NCBI GenBank assembly: GCA_026874595.1
Contig: CM049319.1
Location: 59,096,917 to 59,160,916, forward strand
DNA from: Sipunculus nudus
Lineage: Eukaryota; Annelida; Sipuncula; Golfingiida; Sipunculidae
Direction: 5' to 3'
DNA: 64,000 bases
Shown: positions 36,075 through 47,206 of the stretch, piece after piece
How positions within the stretch are numbered: the stretch's first letter is position 1
Layout of the letters: every line of letters begins with the position of its first letter
Translations under genes and position numbers: made by a program
The notes under the pieces: generated by a model
Database searches by the model: none
What the model was told of the DNA's origin: nothing
The model's input: the letters and a program-made list of their open reading frames with translations, nothing else

Positions 36075-36255
36075 ATCAGTGTACTCAGTGACGCAATACC
36101 CTAGAATGAAATCGACAAGCATCACGATTCTAGTGACATCAGTGTTCTCAAGGACTCACCGTTTAAAATAAAATCGACAAGAATCACGGGGCGTGTGACG
36201 TCACTATGCGCTGTCGCCCTCTCTCTTTCCCCCGGATGAAATCGACAACAAAATG
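36075..36255 (+). repeat. Diverged 62-68 bp tandem repeat
   Basis: ATGAAATCGACAAGCATCAC, ATAAAATCGACAAGAATCAC and ATGAAATCGACAACA start units at 36106, 36168 and 36236. A TGACATCAGTG/TGACGTCAC box follows in the first two units; TGACGTCA in the second is a perfect CRE-type palindrome. Confidence 0.7.
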
Positions 36256-37020
36256 ATACCCTGAAATTCAGGCTGAATGCCGGCGCGTGTACTTCTGTTG
36301 AAAATATGCGTGGTCTTTTGATAAAAAAATTATAAACCTGCTTGATGAATATTGCCTTTGTCTTGGCCTTTCGGTCCTCCGGCCAAGGCCGATATGCCAT
36401 TGTTAGACCGATAGGAAGGCAATGCGAAACTGGCCGGTTAATAACTTACTAATATATATGGTCACCGATCCTGTCGGAGAGACGGACAGTGCAGTTAACA
36501 GTGCCTAACTCTCAAGTATCGCTGCGACATAACAACTCACGTTCCCATTTGGCTGTGGCAAGCCCTATACCAGGAACTACGCCAGACTATATATTACCCA
36601 AATGATTCAGGGTGAAAGTCCAGAACTGCCCTTTACTACTGGTTTTAGATCCGATCCCACACCTTGCAGTGATTCAGCCTAGTAGTCAGGCATGCACTGA
36701 ACCATCGGGATTCGTTAAATTTCATTTATTGCAACGGACATAGAATGTATATCATTCAGAACAAGTGTCTGTCTAGACAAGCTATGGGAAAATTGTTTTT
36801 CAGATTCACTACGGACCCTCTCCGAAAAGACCAGGTTATTTGAATTGCTGATGAAGGTATCTCGTCTCCTCAATCGTTCTATTTAAATGAAATTTCGTTA
36901 TATCGGGTTTAACATATTGGCGTATTTGAAAGGAATCGGTATTATCTGAAACTTAAATAATCAGTTCATATAGCATGCTTATCTGTGTTTGAAAATTTTG
37001 GGTTTACAGGAAACAAATCC
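36256..37020. other. No gene recognised
   Basis: No supported gene or delimited repeat. Confidence 0.5.
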
Positions 37021-37028
37021 CGCGGAAT
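37021..37028. repeat. 8-bp target-site duplication, left copy
   Basis: CGCGGAAT directly before the MITE; repeated exactly at 37394-37401. Confidence 0.9.
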
Positions 37029-37393
37029 CAGGGGCGTCAATATAGGGGGGGGGGGGGGCGGGGGGGGGGGGTTTATACCCCTCTCACATCTTTTAACAAA
37101 GGGGATGTGCAATTTAATCATCCCCCAACCCCGCTATTCAGAGAATAATATTTATATATTTGAAATGAAATATATTTATAATTATAATTATAAACTTTGG
37201 TTCCATTTATGAGTTTACTGTGAAATATTATATCTAAACCTAGTTTATAACTAACTTATACAGATAACACAATTCCTAATTTTCTAAAATTTTATACTTA
37301 ATTGTAACATATTTTAAATGTGATTAAATATATGTGTGCGTATGTGTGTGTTATCCCCCCGCCCCCATCCTGGAAGATAAATTTACGCCACTG
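37029..37393 (+). mobile_element. hAT-type MITE family R2, copy 1 (365 bp, complete)
   Basis: Starts CAGGGGCGTCAATA and ends TTTACGCCACTG; the inverted termini agree as CAG(G/T)GGCGT(A)AAT. It is flanked by a perfect 8-bp duplication (CGCGGAAT), the size characteristic of the hAT superfamily. No transposase. A G-tract (37045-37071, interrupted by a single C) lies just inside the left end and a C-rich tract just inside the right end. A diverged, left-incomplete relative is at 32452-32823. Confidence 0.92.
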
Positions 37394-37401
37394 CGCGGAA
37401 T
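37394..37401. repeat. 8-bp target-site duplication, right copy
   Basis: CGCGGAAT directly after the MITE. Confidence 0.9.
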
Positions 37402-38835
37402 ATTGATAAAAACGTAATACATTGTATTAAGTTTCTGTGAAAAAAAACACTCCATAACCAATCCCAAAGTTGTTTTAAATTTATATTATGCCCCGTAATG
37501 TGTACATTATCTTAAACCTGGTACAGTGATCTTCCCTCTACCGTGTGTTTTTATTGTTGTAAAATGAAGTTTAAAATTTTTATTGAACCGAGATTTAAGA
37601 TATCAGTTTTTGAGATATTTTCATGTATGTAATCGAATATGAGTCCACTAAAAAACTCACTGTAAGTGAGTGCTTAAAATAGCTTACCTTTTAAATTCTA
37701 GAAACATAATTAATCGTTACAAAATCAGGTGAAAATGAGTTAAAAGTTAAAAAAAGTATTATAGGGCCTACCATCACAAAGTTAACTATACCAGGTTTGG
37801 AATAATGTATACTTTATGGGGGTTTATATGAATTCCCTGCAAATCAATCTCCGCAACTGACGTCCCCCAGGAATCTGCCCCTCTTCCGGTAACATGTATG
37901 CATGCTTAATGATATTTCATTCGCTCAATCCAGTATCTCTTGACCAATCAGACTGTAGGTCTAACAAACGAGCAACAGACGGAAATCTGTACCTATTTAT
38001 GTCGAGGAAAACAAAGTAATTTTCATTTCTTATTCCAAATTTGAGATAAACGAGCCCTAGATGGTCGAGGTTATACAGATAGACAGTAACCAAAATGTGA
38101 CAAGTTTGACATCCAGTTATTTTAGGAATGCGGTATACAGGTTTATCGACCCCATACAGCCTGTTCAATCGCTCGGTCATTTAATTCGGTCTTGGTTTTT
38201 GCATTTGACATTCTGCTTGGTGAAAACCTAATGGGATATTTAAATATTATAGTCCGACAGCCCAATTATTAGAGGCTAACCATCCGTAATATCAAAATGT
38301 TCTGAATAGATGGCTTTTGGATAGAAAGGCCAAATCAGGACAGCCCTATGCACGATGTCTGTTCTAACTATTAATTGTGGCGCCCCTTTATAAAACCAAA
38401 ATGATCCAAATACTTAAAGCTAATAAATTGCGTTACATTTTTAAATAAACTGCTGGTCAAAGTACATTTTCATTTGGATATAAAGATTTTAAAAAAATTT
38501 TATTTATAGATAAAAGTAATAAATCGAATATCTGTGGTACTAATCCTTAAGGAATTAAAAGATACTCACTCTTTATTTGTTAATATATCAAATGTTAATA
38601 TGCAAAACTCTACCTAAACAAATGTTAATATGCAAACTCTATAAAAACTCCAACATACAAAACGGATGCTTATAGCACGGATAACATGTAGCATCGCGAA
38701 ACACCTGATGTCAGAGCAAGCCGACCGAATGGAAACTCAGTTGATCGTGGGTGTGGGTGAGAGATTTACAGCCTCATTGCTTACTCACTTTATCAAACAG
38801 CAAGCTGTGAAGACACTCAGCACTGTAATAGTCTG
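37402..38835. other. No gene recognised
   Basis: AT-rich DNA. A short duplication (AAATGTTAATATGCAAA-type) occurs at about 38590 and 38622. No supported gene. Confidence 0.5.
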
Positions 38836-39243
38836 ATGTACCCTGACAGTTTTACACATCCAGCAGCTACAGCCGCCACCAGCCGTGGTTTTTATTTATG
38901 CACGTCAGATACAAATAGCAACGTGACATTATGCGCGTGGAAAGGTTTCTCAACCAATATCCCCTATAATGCACGAATCCGTTTTCTTACTGTTTACATT
39001 AGTTTCTTGTCTCCTTCTTTTTGCATGTTGGCGCTTGTTGCCTGTGTATGTTTTTGCAACATTTGTGCTGTAATTGCCCTACCTGGTGATATTATAGTGT
39101 TATACATTACTGTGATTCCTGTCTATGTGTTTTGTCTACGTTTATACGGTGTCCATCTTCCCTATGTGTTCTGTTATTTACTGCATGCTATTGGGCATAC
39201 TACTCCAAGTATTATTATTAAATTAGCTTATATTATTAACTAG
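38836..39243 (+). CDS. Unrecognised 135-codon hydrophobic ORF, doubtful
   Basis: Open from an ATG at 38836 to TAG at 39241. The C-terminal two thirds is very hydrophobic and Cys/Tyr/Val-rich, with two to three potential membrane segments (about residues 48-75, 79-98 and 103-118). I recognise no family. Strong T-richness of the DNA can produce such frames by chance, and no promoter, splice site or polyadenylation signal clearly accompanies it. Confidence 0.15.
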   Translation: MYPDSFTHPAATAATSRGFYLCTSDTNSNVTLCAWKGFSTNIPYNARIRFLTVYISFLSPSFCMLALVACVCFCNICAVIALPGDIIVLYITVIPVYVFCLRLYGVHLPYVFCYLLHAIGHTTPSIIIKLAYIIN

Positions 39244-40537
39244 AAAAATAGCTTTTATTATATTAACTGGAAATAAATTAACAATGGAAAGGAAAAGAAA
39301 ATTGTATTTGAAATTCTGTCAGGAATTAGTAATCATTTTTTACATGTGGGGAAACTGTAATGGCTGAACAGACTGAGGTCAAGGCGGGACTTCTGGAAAG
39401 TCTATTATGATTACAGATGTGTAATAGTATTTTTTTATTATAATGTTAATCAAATGATATGCAGTACAGTTTAAGTGCTTAATCCGGACGCACATATAAC
39501 GTTACGTCTCCGAATATACGTCTGCGTTACGTTAACGTTTAAAAAAATCGCTTACGTTACGACGCCACAGCGCTACATGTTTAAACGATATAAAGTTTTG
39601 TGTCTTTACGCATAGTATCAACATTTTACGCGTTAACTACGTCTGTCATTTATAATATTACTGAGAGAGAAACACGGGAACATAGTAAGGTTGATGCGCG
39701 GCTGTTGCCAACACGTTACGTCCTCGTTCCGTCTGCTGAGGTGATCGCCAACGTATCATCTGGCTTTAGATTTCACAAAATTTCATAAAAATGGTCCTCC
39801 CGTGGAGTTAGAATCAGATGGAGAGAGCACTTGGATCGCGGAGCGCGTCATGTGTTGCCTGCGCTCTCGATAAGAAACCTCGCAGCTCGGTGTTAAAGCT
39901 CTTTGATCTGGCTACCGGCGCTTACCTATTGCTCTAGGGTAATTCCTGATACACCACATTGTTCTCGCCGAGGACACCGCAAATAATTTATCATTTGGAA
40001 AAAAAGCTATCAGTCCCTTCTACTGGATTATATTCCATTTAAATGTCATTATTTTATTAGATGTGTGATTAAGTGAGTACTTTTATAGTGTGAGTCACTT
40101 TTAATTTAATTTGCTTTTCATCGACGCCAACAAGGGGTTTGTTCGCATGAAAAAATGGGCGAAAATGAGTTATTGTACGGATGAATTCAAAGGGCATCTT
40201 CCGCGAGTAAAATAGACAACAGCAATATAATACCTCGGGTCCCTTTGATTCTGGTCGTCTGCCTTAGTGTTCTCTCCTGTCTGACTGCAAACTCCTTGTT
40301 ACTTCTAAACCAAGGCTTGCGGTCAGTGCTCCAAAGGCGCAACCGACAATGCGATTCTGCTCTCTGACGTTTACAAGGTTCCTGTTTCCGACGGACCGCG
40401 CGTACAATCGGCAGCAGTAGTCGGGTTTTGAATTCACGTTGTGCTTGGCTCTGCTTCTGTTGATCATGGACCATAATCCTAGTCGTCATTCATCTAAAGG
40501 TGCCCATTCATCTGCCTTTTGAAAAATAATTTATGTG
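39244..40537. other. No gene recognised
   Basis: Contains an ACGT/TTACG-rich patch at 39490-39740 and a GC-richer patch at 40240-40490 with a 100-codon minus-strand frame. Neither is recognisable as a gene. Confidence 0.45.
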
Positions 40538-40925
40538 ATTTCTGTTTTCCTCCGATATATATTAATGATATAAGGGTAATTTTGGTTATGAAAAGTTTTT
40601 ATAAGACCTCCATGAAGGGTGTATGAACTTGTTTATCAACAACGTTTGTAAACACAGCAATGTTGACAAATGTGAAAAACATGTAACCTAAGGTGGTAGG
40701 TTGCATATATGCGGAGGTAGAAAGGTCACCTGTTGCAAAATGCTATTTTCAAAGCTCTAGCTTTTCTGACTTGCCGCCAGATGCCCTTGTGAATTTGTTT
40801 TATTTTGGCTGGCCTCGAATTATTTTTAACACGTTGATATAAACAAAACAAGCAGCCTGTATGCGGTGATATCGACGTTTTCTGGCCTATTTTTTTTAAA
40901 TCTCCAAGGGATTTAGTCAGATGGT
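40538..40925 (+). repeat. Dispersed repeat family R3, copy 1
   Basis: Matches the reverse complement of 48794-49105 over about 310 bases (GGGTAATTTTGGTT, GTATGAACTTGTTTATCAAC, GGTTGCATATATGCGGAGG, AACACGTTGATATAAACAAA). Weaker copies are at 25905-26160 and 53430-53530. Class unknown. Confidence 0.8.
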
Positions 40926-41236
40926 TGACTTGGCCCCATTATACTGCGTTCTGTAATGTGAGGACATTCTGCTTTCTTGTACCACTATTATTTTCTCGCT
41001 ATTAGCTTTACTTTTCCAGACTTCCTCCACGAAGGTGTTTTATTTATCCCCTTGATTCGTTGCTTCTATTATTGGAAATCTCACGCATAAACTTATAACG
41101 GAATTTTGTGAAAATGTGTACAGGGTTAGGATAGTAATCCATTAACTTTTACAGGAAATCTTGATCACCATAAAATTTTTTTTTTATTCAAAGGATGATA
41201 CACCAAATTGGAATCTCTTTGTCCACGGGAAGACCG

Positions 41237-41250
41237 CTTTATTCATAGTT
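41237..41250. repeat. 14-bp target-site duplication, left copy
   Basis: CTTTATTCATAGTT, repeated exactly at 46669-46682 on the other side of the L1-like element. Confidence 0.92.
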
Positions 41251-41748
41251 TTTTTTTATTTTTTTATTTTTCTTATTCTGACAAAACAACATATATACAA
41301 TGGTACATCTAATACAAACAATGTACAGACAAAAGCACAATAAGCTGCATTACACACTATCGTTGCTGATTACAGTGTAAACACAATACCAAATGGCAAA
41401 ATATACCACGACCAGTACAGATTGAGCTGATTTTCAGAGACAATATTAGATAAATGTTCTTTGGTGTGTGCTTGGGAACACAAGTTTTGTTATGTAAAAT
41501 CCTAATCAGCACTCTAAAGTAAAAACACATATACATATATGTTTACATATACACAAACAATACATACATATTGTCAACTGTTACTGAACATAAACTGGAC
41601 TGTATGTGGTAACATTTATCTCATTATACAAACTTTCTGTAACTTTTAAGACTTAGTAGAAATATTCCTTTTTAATCAAACATTTTAAAGGGGTCCATTT
41701 ATGGTCAAATTGTTTCATGTTATCATTCTTAAAAGCTATATTTTTTTT

Positions 41749-44700
41749 CTATGCGGAAAATATCTGTTGTAATCTTTGTAAAACCAGGCACTGAAGTTTT
41801 TGCTTATTACATTTACTTATGAACAAATATCTCTTCAGAAGCAGAGCCAAGAAGTTAATCCATTTACTTTCGTTACAACCAAGGAAAACCTCGTCTTCTT
41901 TCCAAGTAAAACTTTGCTTCAGGGAGCCAATTCCTTTTAACATAAGTAATATTTCCCCCCATAATAGTTTAGAAAACTTACAATTCCAGAATAAATGTAA
42001 AATAGTTTCTTCCACTGACATGCAAAAAGTGCCATATTTAGATTCTGTCACTTTAAGTTTACATAAAATTGGATTAAATGTTACTCTATGGTGAAGAATA
42101 CGGAACTGGAAATTTCGTAATTTTGTCGATATTGTTGTAGAAAACGTGTTTTTGAAGCCTATATCACATTTTATCCTCAGATTCAAGGTTTGACTTCCAT
42201 TTTACAATACTGGCTTCAGGTTTTTCTTTTTTATCCTTTAATAATTCTGAATAGACATCTTTTGTAATTTTCTTCATCTTAATTAATCTATCTAGTTTAT
42301 ATTCATGTGACAATGTAATATCAATATGATTATTCTGTCTTATTATTTCTTGCCAAGTGAGGGGGATGCATCTAACTAGGCTGTTGTAGGTCAGAAAATC
42401 TATATTTACACTGTATTTATTGCAAAATCCTTCATGGTCCAGCCAAATACTTTCTGAATTTGAAATACACATTAAATTTGCGATATTCTTTATACCTGCT
42501 CTATACATATTTTTGTAGAATATGACTTGGCCATCTACTTTAATGTGCGAGTTAAACCACAGTAACTGGGATAATATATCTGTGTTTGAGCTTGGGGTAT
42601 AATAATTATATGTGCACCATGAATGCATAATAAATGGTCAAAGGTCTGTTTATTATTTTTTTGCTATCCTCTGCGGATAAATTACAATAAAATGAATCCT
42701 CTCCCAGTTTCAGGTATTTATAGACTAATATTTTAAAAGCGTCGGATTTATGCATAGTAATCAACCTTTTAATCCAAACTATTTTCAGCAGTATATTCTG
42801 TGTATTCAAATGTATCATATTGAGGCCCCCTTCATTGATAGGAGCAATAAGCACGTTTCTTTTAATCAATTCCCTTCCTTTGTTCCATATAAATTTATAT
42901 AGTTTTTTTTTCAACTTGTTTTATGACATTTTGCGGAGGGCTTGGTCCCAGAGTACGGACATTAAATAAATAAACTGTGATAATATAAAACTTTTTATAA
43001 CTGTTATTTTCCCCAAAGGTGTCAGGTTTCTTTGAGACCATATTGTTATTATATTTTTTATTTTGTCTACCTTGGGCAGATAATTTATATTGATAATGTT
43101 TTCTAAAGAGGGATTAATTAACACTCCAAGTAGTTAATGGGTCCATCCGTCCATGTCAGACCAAGTTTTATCACCTCATCTCTGCCCCTTGTATCTCCCT
43201 TAATCATTGGAATAACTGAAGTTTTTTCTTTATTTATATTCAAACCAGATATAACTCGAAATTTTTCAAAAATACCCAAAGTCTTTTCAATGCTTTGCGT
43301 ATCATTAACATATAAAGTCGTGTCGTCGGCATACTGGCTTATTTTGAAGTTACCGTCTTCGAATCCTATACCTTTTATTTCATCAAAATTTCTTATTGCA
43401 CTAGCTAATAATTCAATGCTTAAAACAAATAGATAAGGTGAGAGAGGACATCCTTGTCGTACTCCTCTAGTAATATTAAGAAGGTAGAACTATACCCATT
43501 ATTTATTACACAAATTTGGATATATGTTTGTCTAATACTTTAATCAGTGATATAGTGTTGTTATCAAAATTAGCTATTTCTAAAGATTTATATAAGAAAT
43601 CCCATTCCAAAAAAATCAAAGGCCTTCTCATAATCGATCGCCATTAAAAAAGCTTCTTGTCCTTTATTGAATGCATGTTCCATTAATGTTAGTGTTTTAT
43701 TTATATTTTCGCCTATATATCTGTCATTTATGAAACCAGTCTGATCTTTATGTATAATACCAGGAAGTGCTTGTTTTATTCTATTCGCTATACTCTTTGA
43801 AATAATTTTATAATCACAGTTTAATAAAGTTAATGGCCTCCAGTTTTTCAAATATTGATGGTCTTTTCCTTTTTTTGGTAGCAGACTGATTATTCCTTGT
43901 TTTTGAGTTAATGATAAGTTTCTGGTTTTAAAGCTGTGTCTTACACAATCTATAAAGTACTTATTTATATCTTGCCAAAAGTATTTATAAATTTCAGCTG
44001 GTAACCCGTCTGTGCCTGGTGATTTCCCGTTTTTAAACGAATTTAAACTACTTAATAGTTCTTGCCCTGATAATTCTGCAGGCCATGAAATCCGCTCATT
44101 ATTTTCCGTTTGGCTCTGGTATTTTTGCATGAACAAATCAATTTTATTAAACTGGACCCTGGACCCCGTATATTTTGTTGCAATTTAAGACCAAGATCTA
44201 CCGCGGAATGATCAGTTTTGTAACCAGGCGAAATGCAACAGTGATTAACATATTTCAGCAAACCTCTGGAGATGAGAAAATAATCCAGCCTGCTGGCTGT
44301 TTATCGCGGTCTTTGACGTGACCAAGTGTATTCCAATTTTCTGGGATTCGTATGTCGCCAACTATCTATAAGATCGAGTTCATCTATCCATTCAGTTATA
44401 AGTGACGTGATCGGATTTATTCCCACAGGTTTACGTGTTTAATCTTTCGTTGGATCAATCACAATATTCCAGTCACCCCCTATAATATTGTTTTCATTAT
44501 TACTTAATTCGGCTCTGTTAAATAAATTGGTTGAAAAATTGTATATTTGGTATATAGGGGGCATATACATTAGCTAAGTTTAGTCTTACATTTGATAAAG
44601 TAACATCAAGAACAATTACTCTCCCCTCATCATCTTTGAAAACATTATGTATTTCATGAGGTATATTGTTTTTTTATTAATATTGCCACACCCTTAGCGT

Positions 44701-44912
44701 TGTTGCTTCCATGATTAAAAATAACAGAATGGCCCAATTCTGATCTCCATTTCGAGGCACTAGTCAGTGAACTATGAGTTTCTTGTAACATTATAACATT
44801 ATGTTTTTTATTTTGTAGCCAGTAAAAAAGTTGTCTTCTTTTTTTCTGAATTTCCTAATCCTCTCACATTAAGCGTGAGTATTTTGATATCACTAGAATT
44901 ATTCACGAACTA
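41749..44912 (-). pseudogene. LINE ORF2: endonuclease plus reverse transcriptase, broken
   Basis: Endonuclease nicks the target and RT copies the RNA. The endonuclease starts ILTLNVRGLGN (~44900) and shows the active-site words QETH (44774-44785), GGDWN (44466-44480), SRLDYFLIS (~44270-44297) and DHSAV (~44200-44215). The RT has the NWRPLTLLN and DQTGFINDRYIGENI boxes, motif A AIDYEKAFD (43617-43644), motif B GVRQGCPLSP (~43440-43470) and motif C QYADD (43322-43336). Downstream, FCMSVEETILHLFWNCKFS (~42000) is the C-terminal domain typical of L1-like RTs. The reading frame is broken by several frameshifts (for example after motif A near 43600) and at least two stops in the endonuclease. Confidence 0.92.
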
Positions 44913-45608
44913 AATATATTTGAAAAAGCCATTTTCCATAAACATTTCTGCAATAACAGCTTAGTTGATTTAACCAAATTATTGGCAGTATTTCAAAGAA
45001 TGCACATTAAACTCTTAAATGTTTTCAGTGTATAAAACATGCATAAAAAGTTCGCAACTCCCTTCCAAATTATAAACATTCTATCTGGATCTCTGTTATA
45101 AACATACGATAAATTCCGTAGAAGTTTGATTCCTTTTAAAAAGGTAAAATGGAAAAAAAGTAACCCCAAGTACCATATTGACCGACAGGTCATCCTTGTA
45201 TCATGACTGAGAAATCCACATAAAAAAACATATATAACTAATACATACAGACTTACATATATATCCATTTGTGACAAAAACATTTTTAAACATATGTATA
45301 CAAATATCACTGGGTATAATCGACCAGAAAAACTGGCACAAAAAGTCATAATATGTTCCGGTATTGACAGACAGGACATAGTACAAAAAGCTCGTAAAAC
45401 TTAAATAATACTGAACGATATTGGCTGTAACCGGCAGCTCGCTTACCCATTTAACCGTCATTATTGACCAGATCGAGTAAGGCCCTTGTCTCGAGGCAGT
45501 TCCCGCGAAAAGTTAACACGATGCCACATCATGGCAAAGCACTTGGGCTGAAAGAGCTTTAAATCCCGCCAGTTCCTTAGGGACTCGGGCCTAGTAGGAA
45601 AATATCCT
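44913..45608 (-). other. Inter-ORF spacer of the LINE
   Basis: About 700 bases between ORF1 and ORF2. Open frames of 86 and 128 codons occur here, hydrophobic and without recognised motifs; they are probably chance, although an additional element-encoded domain cannot be ruled out. Confidence 0.5.
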
Positions 45609-46555
45609 TTATAATATTTCGGCATAAGCGTCCATAATCTCACTCCTTGTTGCTCTGGCCATGAATAGGTTTCCTTCAATGTACAATTGTCCACGCCAGA
45701 AGCGGACTCGCTTTCCACTATTGTATGCCGATTCCATTTGCGGTTTTAGCTGTTGCTTCAGTTTGTAATCTATTTGCGTCAAGTCTTCTACAAACCTAAT
45801 ATCGGAATTTTGGAGTTTTTTCTTTCCAGCAAACAAAATATCCTCTCTGACGTTTCTGTCGTAAAGTCTAAAGATAATATGTCGAGGTAGAGTCCCCTTC
45901 TTTCCAATTCTATGTGCAATTTCTATTCTCTCCATAACTTGTTGTTCAGATAAGTCACCCAGTATTTTTTTCTGTGAAATGAACTTGGCCACTATTTCTT
46001 GACAGTTTTATCGTGCCTCAGAAGGGGATTCCTTCATTCCTATCAATCTCAAATTCCACTAACGCAGATAGCGTTCCTGCTTGTTTATTTCATTGTCAAT
46101 TTTATTCTGTAACTCCGTGATTACTTTGTCTTTGTCCCTATTGCTGTCTCTCAATATTTGCACTTCTCTACTTAGTGACTCTATGGTGTTTGTTTGTTGG
46201 GCGATTTTGGTTTTGTTCTCATCGGTAATTTGACTCATATGGTTCAACCCTGCTTCTATCTCATCTACACGTTTTTTTATTGTGTATTTTCTTCTGATAA
46301 TGTTTGCAAAGTTGTCTTGAGTTCTGAATGAAATTTACTTATCTGATCAGACAGTTGATCATGTAGTCCTTGCACATATGTTTTAATATTACCCATTGCA
46401 TTGTCCACTATGGCTTTAATGTCCATGGGGGCCGTGCTCCAGTCGCCCGATGCCTCACTGCTTCCAGAGCTTTTATCTTCTCTAGATTCTAGATAATAGA
46501 CCATGCTACCCTCGCTGGGTCTGTCAGTTGTGCGAGTATTTGGTCGCTTAGGCAT
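45609..46555 (-). pseudogene. LINE ORF1: coiled-coil RNA-binding protein, broken
   Basis: L1-type ORF1 proteins coat the element RNA. From the ATG at 46555 (MPKRPNTRTT) there is a polar N-terminus, then heptad-like segments (LHDQLSDQISKFHSELKTTL; IESLSREVQILRDSNRDKDK) predicting a coiled coil, then an RRM-like start (NLRLIGMKESPSE) and an RNA-binding C-terminal part (IEIAHRIGKKG, PRHIIFRLYD, SGKRVRFWRGQLYIEG). About 315 codons, close to L1 ORF1 length. One frameshift lies near 46285 and in-frame stops are at 46059-46061 (TAG) and 46008-46010 (TAA). Confidence 0.88.
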
Positions 46556-46668
46556 GATTATCACATCAAATTTTCTCGCTATATAAGCTTTCAGTATTAC
46601 ACAATGGTGTTGACTGATGAGCCCTCGTGAAACACGTCCGCTCTATTCGGCCATGACACCGGAAGTCT

Positions 46669-46682
46669 CTTTATTCATAGTT
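46669..46682. repeat. 14-bp target-site duplication, right copy
   Basis: CTTTATTCATAGTT, identical to 41237-41250. Confidence 0.92.
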
Positions 46683-46790
46683 ATTTGGGCCAGCATTTGT
46701 TAAATTATTGGCCAGCTGATGATGCTGAAGTAGGACACAGTAATACGTAGCTAACAGAGGCAAGCAGTCTTGTAAGTCGAGTTCACACCA

Positions 46791-46857
46791 CTCGAGTCCG
46801 AGTCAATGTCCGAGTCCATGAGATTCGTGTCCAAGTCCACCTCCTTCTGGTCCGAGT
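46791..46857 (+). repeat. Degenerate (GAGTCC)n repeat, first block
   Basis: GAGTCCGAGTC, GTCCGAGTCCATGAG and GTCCAAGTCCACC variants of a GAGTCC hexamer. A second block in the same orientation is at 47103-47206. Confidence 0.8.
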
Positions 46858-47102
46858 CATTTGAAACCAAAGTCCAATACAAATCTCCTTATTAAAAGAA
46901 ATTGAAAATTAAAATTTAAGATAATCATGTGTTTTTTAACGATAGCATGTGCTTTTTACTTGATTTTTTAATCACATTAGCTCCAAATGCAGACCTTAGG
47001 ATTTGTGTATCTATTTTTTTTTTTATCTTTTTGTAGTATTCTATTAGTATTCCGCACATCCATAGAAGTCTCACGGTATGTGACAGAGTTTTTTCATTAA
47101 AT

Positions 47103-47206
47103 GGATTCGAGATGGACTCGGCATGATTTCTCGAGTCCTTACCTCCGAGTCCGAGTGCAGTACATGCAAGTCAGAGTCCAGGACCTTCGAGTCCAAGTCC
47201 GAGTCC
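47103..47206 (+). repeat. Degenerate (GAGTCC)n repeat, second block
   Basis: TCGAGTCCTTACC, CCGAGTCCGAGTG, CAGAGTCCAGG and CGAGTCCAAGTCCGAGTCC. The two blocks flank about 245 bases of AT-rich sequence; both may be part of one repeat unit or expanded element. Confidence 0.8.

Larger units (their letters stand above)
41251..46668 (-). mobile_element. L1/Tx1-like LINE, near full length (5.4 kb)
   Basis: Complete minus-strand insertion. The 5' end is at 46668, with a short leader (about 110 bases) before ORF1; the 3' end is at 41251 with an A-rich tail (T/A runs at 41251-41275 on the plus strand). It is bounded by a perfect 14-bp duplication (CTTTATTCATAGTT), a hallmark of target-primed reverse transcription. 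Order 5' to 3': ORF1 (coiled coil plus RNA-binding domain), about 700-base spacer, ORF2 (APE-type endonuclease, reverse transcriptase, C-terminal Cys/His region), 3' UTR of about 500 bases. Both ORFs carry frameshifts and stops, so it is a dead copy. Placement in the L1/Tx1 group is from motif wording. Confidence 0.93.

Noticed and set aside
44993-45461. 128- and 86-codon hydrophobic frames as separate genes
   Set aside because: They lie between ORF1 and ORF2 inside the LINE and have no motif; not independent host genes.
45461-45718. 85-codon minus-strand frame overlapping ORF1 end
   Set aside because: It overlaps ORF1 of the LINE in another frame and has no motif of its own.
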